From positions 124,001 through 188,000 of the forward strand of contig NZ_JABMKX010000011.1 in the NCBI RefSeq assembly GCF_013204885.1: a stretch of 64,000 nucleotides of DNA. The letters are read 5' to 3'. Shown here piece by piece: positions 60,328 to 64,000 of this stretch; the first letter of the stretch is position 1, and each line of letters opens with the position of its first letter. A program made the translations under genes and the position numbers. The notes below the pieces were generated by a model. The model ran no database searches and had not been told where the DNA came from. It worked only from the letters and a program-made list of their open reading frames with translations. Source of the stretch: Paenibacillus tritici (GTDB lineage: Bacteria > Bacillota > Bacilli > Paenibacillales > Paenibacillaceae).

Positions 60328-61692
60328 CTATTCCACCGAAAATACTAGTCTGTCGATCCCGTTTGCCACATATTGATCCAGCACATCCGGCTCCGTCAGC
60401 AGTGTCCCGTCGAACCCGAAAACGCTATTGCCCCGGCCAATCATATTCACATGCTTCGGGTATAGCTTGCATAGTTCTCCGCAAAATTGCGGACAATGCT
60501 CCACCAGCTTCTGCTTGTAGATGTTGAAATGAACACACTCAGCATAAAGCGGACAAAAAGCAGAGGTATTGATCTGGTAATAGGGAAAATGCAGACTGTG
60601 CGTCCCTTCGGGGATGCGATTACTGGTCCCATGCGCTTCAAATTCAAATCGGGTGATCCCCCATTTGTTCAAAAAGGCCGAATAATGCGGTGCGCTCACA
60701 TTGTTCTCTTGCATTTTTTCCTTATGTCGCTCATAGCCGAACATAAGCTGTGTTCTCGGATCTTTTTTGATCTTATTGAGAAGTTTGCCGAGAACCGGAG
60801 TTATAGTCTGTCTATAAGGTTCAAGCAGTAAAAAGAGACTCCAGTCATTAACGGTGACTTCCACAGTCTTGCCCGCCGAAGAACACCATTCGTTCAAATT
60901 GTCCAGCAAGCGTTGTACAGGCTCTAATTGAGCCTCAGTCAATGAGGGAAGCACGATCGTAACGTCTAATTCTGCACTCAGGGCTTCTGCAAGCAGAACA
61001 CAAAGGATCTCTTCATCAGGGCAGAGATGAGGACAGTAGTCATTACCGATATAGACCCTAGTCAGCGGCTGTGACACAAGCCAATGTTTGTCCAGACCAA
61101 GCCTTTCCAGCTCGCTTTGCATCAACGCCTTGTAGCCATACTGGGCCACTTGCTTATATAACCGGGTATTATTAATGGCCAAAGCAAGCTCGTAGTCATC
61201 CCGTGAATGCCGGCCGGATTCTATTGTTGTTCTGCTGGCCGGACCAAACCATTCCGCTAATTGAAGCTCATAGCTTTCATGGAAATCGGAATCCTTTTCA
61301 TAGTCGTACATTTGCGTATTGCGCAAAAAGTCAAGTGATCCCAGCCTGCTTTGAACCTGCCCGGATGCTGTCTGCGGGAATTCCGCCAGTTGGCGTAAAA
61401 TGCCTGAATAATAAGGGAAATCTTCATGCTGGCCTATATCCACCTTAAGGGTGTAGGTGCAAGAAAATTCCCGCTGCTTCAACTGGAGAAGCTCACAATC
61501 CGTGAAACGGAATGCCTGATATTCACTACGGGTCAGATTAAAGAGAGATACCTCAAGCACATCCACATCCTCGATCTGTTCGTCGCTTTCAAAAGTAATC
61601 TCGTCTCCGCAGATTTTCAGAATCCGATAATCTTGACCTTCAATAAATCCGATAGCCATAAGCGGCGGAATCTCTTGAAATTCCAGTCTCAT
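60328..61692 (-). CDS. U32-related protein 3 (putative Fe-S partner)
   Basis: A ~454-residue protein. The N-terminal ~190 residues are unrecognised and include two His/Asp-rich stretches. The C-terminal half has U32 features: VYIGNDYCPHLC, VEVTVNDWSLFLLLEP (family NDWG-like block), GITRFEFEAHG and the Cys group CPLYAECVHF, HCPQFCGELCK before HVNMIGRGNSVFGFDG. Six or more Cys are placed as in Fe-S-binding U32 proteins. The start ATG at 61692 follows GGAGG at 11 bases; two in-frame alternatives lie just upstream. Possibly the partner of U32 protein 2, whose gene starts 17 bp downstream. Confidence 0.68.
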   Translation of the reverse strand: MRLEFQEIPPLMAIGFIEGQDYRILKICGDEITFESDEQIEDVDVLEVSLFNLTRSEYQAFRFTDCELLQLKQREFSCTYTLKVDIGQHEDFPYYSGILRQLAEFPQTASGQVQSRLGSLDFLRNTQMYDYEKDSDFHESYELQLAEWFGPASRTTIESGRHSRDDYELALAINNTRLYKQVAQYGYKALMQSELERLGLDKHWLVSQPLTRVYIGNDYCPHLCPDEEILCVLLAEALSAELDVTIVLPSLTEAQLEPVQRLLDNLNEWCSSAGKTVEVTVNDWSLFLLLEPYRQTITPVLGKLLNKIKKDPRTQLMFGYERHKEKMQENNVSAPHYSAFLNKWGITRFEFEAHGTSNRIPEGTHSLHFPYYQINTSAFCPLYAECVHFNIYKQKLVEHCPQFCGELCKLYPKHVNMIGRGNSVFGFDGTLLTEPDVLDQYVANGIDRLVFSVE

Positions 61693-61744
61693 CTTGTACA
61701 TCGCCTCCAATATGAACTGAGTTATATATCTCTTTCAGTCCGGT

Positions 61745-63037
61745 TTATTCTGTAAGGATGCTATAGATCTGACCACAGAACGGGAGCTTTTGAAAGCCAG
61801 ATACCCGCCGGGACGGCACGAATGTGTGAATCCCGGTATCATTTGAATAATTGGGGGAAATTTGAAGCAAATATGGTAAATGCCGCGGGACATTCTGGCC
61901 GACATACAGGCCGTAACCATTAAAATGCAGCCCCCGGACAAATCCGTTGAATTGGGTCAGTACCTGCTTATTACAGTAGACCATTCCTTTTGCCGAATCA
62001 CAGAATAAAATATCTTTACCAATCTTAATTAAGGAATGAGGGGTATTCAGCTGTTCGGCATACACCTCATCCACAATATAGTCGTGCATATCCATTCCTA
62101 GAATAGCGCCGTCGTCCTTGAAGGCACCCCTGGTAAACATTCCGCTCCGGGAGGCCATGGCGATCAGAATGCGTTCGTTGTCTATCAGAATATCGCTGAT
62201 ATGCAACATCCCCGGAGTACTGTTCACAATGCTCTTTCCTACTTCGATCTGCTCTACCCGCTTTCCGCTCTCCAGTTCATACACTGCAATACGGTCCCAT
62301 GCTGTCTCAATAATGTAAGCGTAGTCCGATCCCCCTGATCTATGAATATCCATGCCATGGAGGTCGGCATCCGGCAAAGCTACTGTCCGCTCAATCTCAT
62401 AATCAGAATTAAGATACAGCATGCCGTTGTTATCCTCCATGGCTAAATATCCGTCCTTATATCTCAGAAGAGTCCTGAAATCACCGCTAAGATGCTTGGT
62501 ATATGATGATGATGCAGTATCGTATACGAATAGTCCGCCCTTGTTCGACCGGAACGACTCAACGGTTAAGATAACCTTATTGACATTATCGCTTTCAGAG
62601 ACATAACCGTTATCCAGTTCCTTCAGATCAAAAATATATCTTCCGTCAAATAGCTGCTTTAGTGGGTTCAGCCCCATTTCCTGCAGACGCTTAACTGCTT
62701 CGGGATATTGGTCGGAAAATACAATGACTTTCAGATGCTCCCCATACTGTTCGATATAATTGGCGAAGCGGCCGACAGAGATAACTTCAAAGCCGCGCAG
62801 CTTTTTCCCGTCCTCCTCCCCCCCCTCTTCTTCACTGACAAACAGCTCAATCTTGGGATACAGCAATTTACTGGATAAAGCGGCATAATATTTGGCATGT
62901 GTGTTCGTTCCGTAAATAACAAATCTGGCCTGGTCTACGTCAGAGACATGCATGTAGCGGCTGAGACTGTCTCTGCTGTTATAGGTTTCATTTAAAAGGC
63001 CTCTCGCATAGTGGGTCCGGTATTGTTCAATGGACAT
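61745..63037 (-). CDS. DUF4915-like beta-propeller protein
   Basis: A 430-residue protein. The first ~140 residues look like a Rossmann-type domain (FVIYGTNTHAKYYAALSSKLLYPKIELFV). The rest has the repeat-rich beta pattern of the DUF4915/TIGR03032 family, recognised by LHGMDIHRSG, DEVYAEQLNTPHSLIKIGKDILFCDS and FVRGLHFNGYGLYVGQN. The function of the family is unknown; members are seen near sulfotransferase, glycosyltransferase and natural-product genes. GGAGG precedes the ATG. It follows the acyl-CoA dehydrogenase by 29 bp and is in the same transcription unit. Confidence 0.68.
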   Translation of the reverse strand: MSIEQYRTHYARGLLNETYNSRDSLSRYMHVSDVDQARFVIYGTNTHAKYYAALSSKLLYPKIELFVSEEEGGEEDGKKLRGFEVISVGRFANYIEQYGEHLKVIVFSDQYPEAVKRLQEMGLNPLKQLFDGRYIFDLKELDNGYVSESDNVNKVILTVESFRSNKGGLFVYDTASSSYTKHLSGDFRTLLRYKDGYLAMEDNNGMLYLNSDYEIERTVALPDADLHGMDIHRSGGSDYAYIIETAWDRIAVYELESGKRVEQIEVGKSIVNSTPGMLHISDILIDNERILIAMASRSGMFTRGAFKDDGAILGMDMHDYIVDEVYAEQLNTPHSLIKIGKDILFCDSAKGMVYCNKQVLTQFNGFVRGLHFNGYGLYVGQNVPRHLPYLLQISPNYSNDTGIHTFVPSRRVSGFQKLPFCGQIYSILTE

Positions 63038-63066
63038 AATCAGCCTCCGGGATCGTATTCTTCTCT

Positions 63067-64000
63067 TCAGTTAAGTCGTTTGAGTTTTTTGGCTTTGCGC
63101 GCATAGCTTTTTCCCAGAATCATCTGGCTGATCTCGCTACTTCCTTCGATAATTTCAAAGGTCTTGGAATCACGGTAGTACCTGGATACAGAGAAATGTT
63201 CATTACATCCTATCGCCCCCATAATCTGGACGGCGTGGGCCGAGTGTCTGGCGGAAGCAGCAGAAGCATAGTATTTGGCCGCCATAATCCTTTCGGTAGC
63301 TTCAGGCAGCCCTTCATCCTTCAACCGGCAGGCATCCAGGCATAGCAGCTTAGCGGCTTCCAGCTCGACTCCCATGTCAGTAATATATTTGCTGATAATG
63401 CTATGCTCGGCCAGAAAGCGGTCAAAGGTTCTTCTTCTGAGTGCATGGGCTCCGCTATTCTCCAGACACCCCCTCAGCAATCCGACAGCTGCCCAGGCAA
63501 CACTAATCCTGCCAAATTCCAGCGCATAGGGAGCAATATAATTAAAAGCAATACCTTCATGTCCGATCATATTGTCTCTCGGTACGATACAATTGCGGAA
63601 TTCGAGCACTGCAAGATGGCCTGCCTTGAAGCCAAGCATATTATTCACAGGAATAACAGTAACCCCTGGCTGTGCGCGCTCCACGATACAGGCAGTCGGC
63701 TTGCCGTTCAGTTTGCCGAACACGATGAAAATGTCGGCCAATCCTCCGCATGTAATCCATCGCTTGGTTCCATTAAGGACAAATCCGTCACCTTCGGGCT
63801 TATATTCCGAGGTTATTCCCTGAATATCGCTTCCCGCTCCGGGCTCGGTCAAGGCAAAAGCCCCCAGTATCGAACCCTCCGCCAGTCTGGCCATCCACTT
63901 CTCCTTTTGCTGCTCGGTCCCCCATTTAAGCAGCGTCTGGGCAACCATGGTGTGCACATTAAATAGAGCCGTAAGGGATGCACTGCTTCTTCCTACAGCT
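63067..64000 (-). CDS. Acyl-CoA dehydrogenase family protein (5' end outside window)
   Basis: A flavin-dependent dehydrogenase open to the window edge, about 310 residues seen. The internal GTG at 63957 is not the start: the frame continues upstream with family-like sequence (ASLTALFNVHTMVAQTL). The FAD/substrate block FALTEPGAGSDIQGITSEY and the C-terminal YYRDSKTFEIIEGSSEISQMILGKSYAR (catalytic Glu in the IEGS position) are present. In a cluster with a Ser A domain and free ACP it resembles ZmaI, one of the two oxidases that turn seryl-ACP into aminomalonyl-ACP. The alcohol-dehydrogenase partner (ZmaG type) would have to lie outside the window. Confidence 0.9.
   Translation of the reverse strand, partial: AVGRSSASLTALFNVHTMVAQTLLKWGTEQQKEKWMARLAEGSILGAFALTEPGAGSDIQGITSEYKPEGDGFVLNGTKRWITCGGLADIFIVFGKLNGKPTACIVERAQPGVTVIPVNNMLGFKAGHLAVLEFRNCIVPRDNMIGHEGIAFNYIAPYALEFGRISVAWAAVGLLRGCLENSGAHALRRRTFDRFLAEHSIISKYITDMGVELEAAKLLCLDACRLKDEGLPEATERIMAAKYYASAASARHSAHAVQIMGAIGCNEHFSVSRYYRDSKTFEIIEGSSEISQMILGKSYARKAKKLKRLN

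Noticed and set aside
55150..61692. U32 genes as proteases for leader-peptide removal
   Set aside because: No precursor peptide is present, and the Cys patterns point to Fe-S U32 proteins whose known roles are hydroxylation rather than proteolysis.

Overview
The window looks like a chromosomal stretch of a Paenibacillus-type Bacillota (low/medium-GC, aerobic or facultative spore-former lineage). Signs are strong AGGAGG ribosome sites, CcpA-type cre sites, a Bacillus-type Zur box, LplA/LplB/YtcP-style sugar ABC transporters paired with YesM-like kinases and AraC-type regulators, and NRPS genes. No rRNA, tRNA, CRISPR array or intact insertion sequence was seen.

Layout. (A) 1-13235, minus strand: carbohydrate uptake. 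Two separate substrate-binding-lipoprotein plus two-permease sets, a YesM-type sensor kinase cut by the window edge, a probable carbohydrate-active enzyme and a membrane-anchored AraC regulator. The second set and the regulator each carry the same 14-bp cre sequence upstream. (B) 14332-18028: D-galactonate catabolism (dgoD, KDPGal/KDPG aldolase, KDG-type kinase) with a divergent GntR regulator, one good promoter and two palindromic operator candidates. (C) 18031-27443: a compact, apparently unusual ACP-based biosynthetic cluster with no NRPS or PKS megasynthase. It holds two ACPs, an ATP-grasp enzyme, a glycosyltransferase-like protein, a radical SAM/SPASM protein, two tandem zinc-ribbon methyltransferases, a KAS III-like enzyme plus a small Cys-less thiolase-fold companion, a PIG-L deacetylase and a BtrH-like papain-fold protein. 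(D) 27676-35979: ordinary and decaying genes: LUD protein with Crp/Fnr regulator, SUFU-domain protein, a broken lipoprotein, a membrane protein, a secreted metalloprotease with a secreted partner, and remnants of a macrolide-type glycosyltransferase and an MFS pump. (E) 36030-41970: an Opp/Nik-type five-gene ABC transporter plus methyltransferase under a perfect Zur box, so probably zinc-responsive metal or metallophore uptake. (F) 42103-64000 and beyond, minus strand: a hybrid NRPS/AT-less KS cluster. It has a serine-type stand-alone A domain, stand-alone C domain, dimodular NRPS (predicted Tyr-like then Asn), KS-carrier-C protein, free ACP, acyl-CoA dehydrogenase, three U32-family proteins, radical SAM/SPASM, GNAT, a DUF4915-type protein and a second BtrH-like protein with a discoidin-like tail.

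How it fits together. A and B form a carbon-acquisition region under catabolite control. C and F share a theme: free ACPs, a radical SAM enzyme and paralogous BtrH-like proteins, which in butirosin biosynthesis move an ACP-bound acyl group onto an acceptor. In F, the Ser-A domain, free ACP and acyl-CoA dehydrogenase resemble the zwittermicin aminomalonyl-ACP route, while the three U32 proteins suggest oxygen-independent hydroxylation or similar Fe-S chemistry. These pathway readings are inference. Domain and motif calls come from reading the translated sequence, without database searches.
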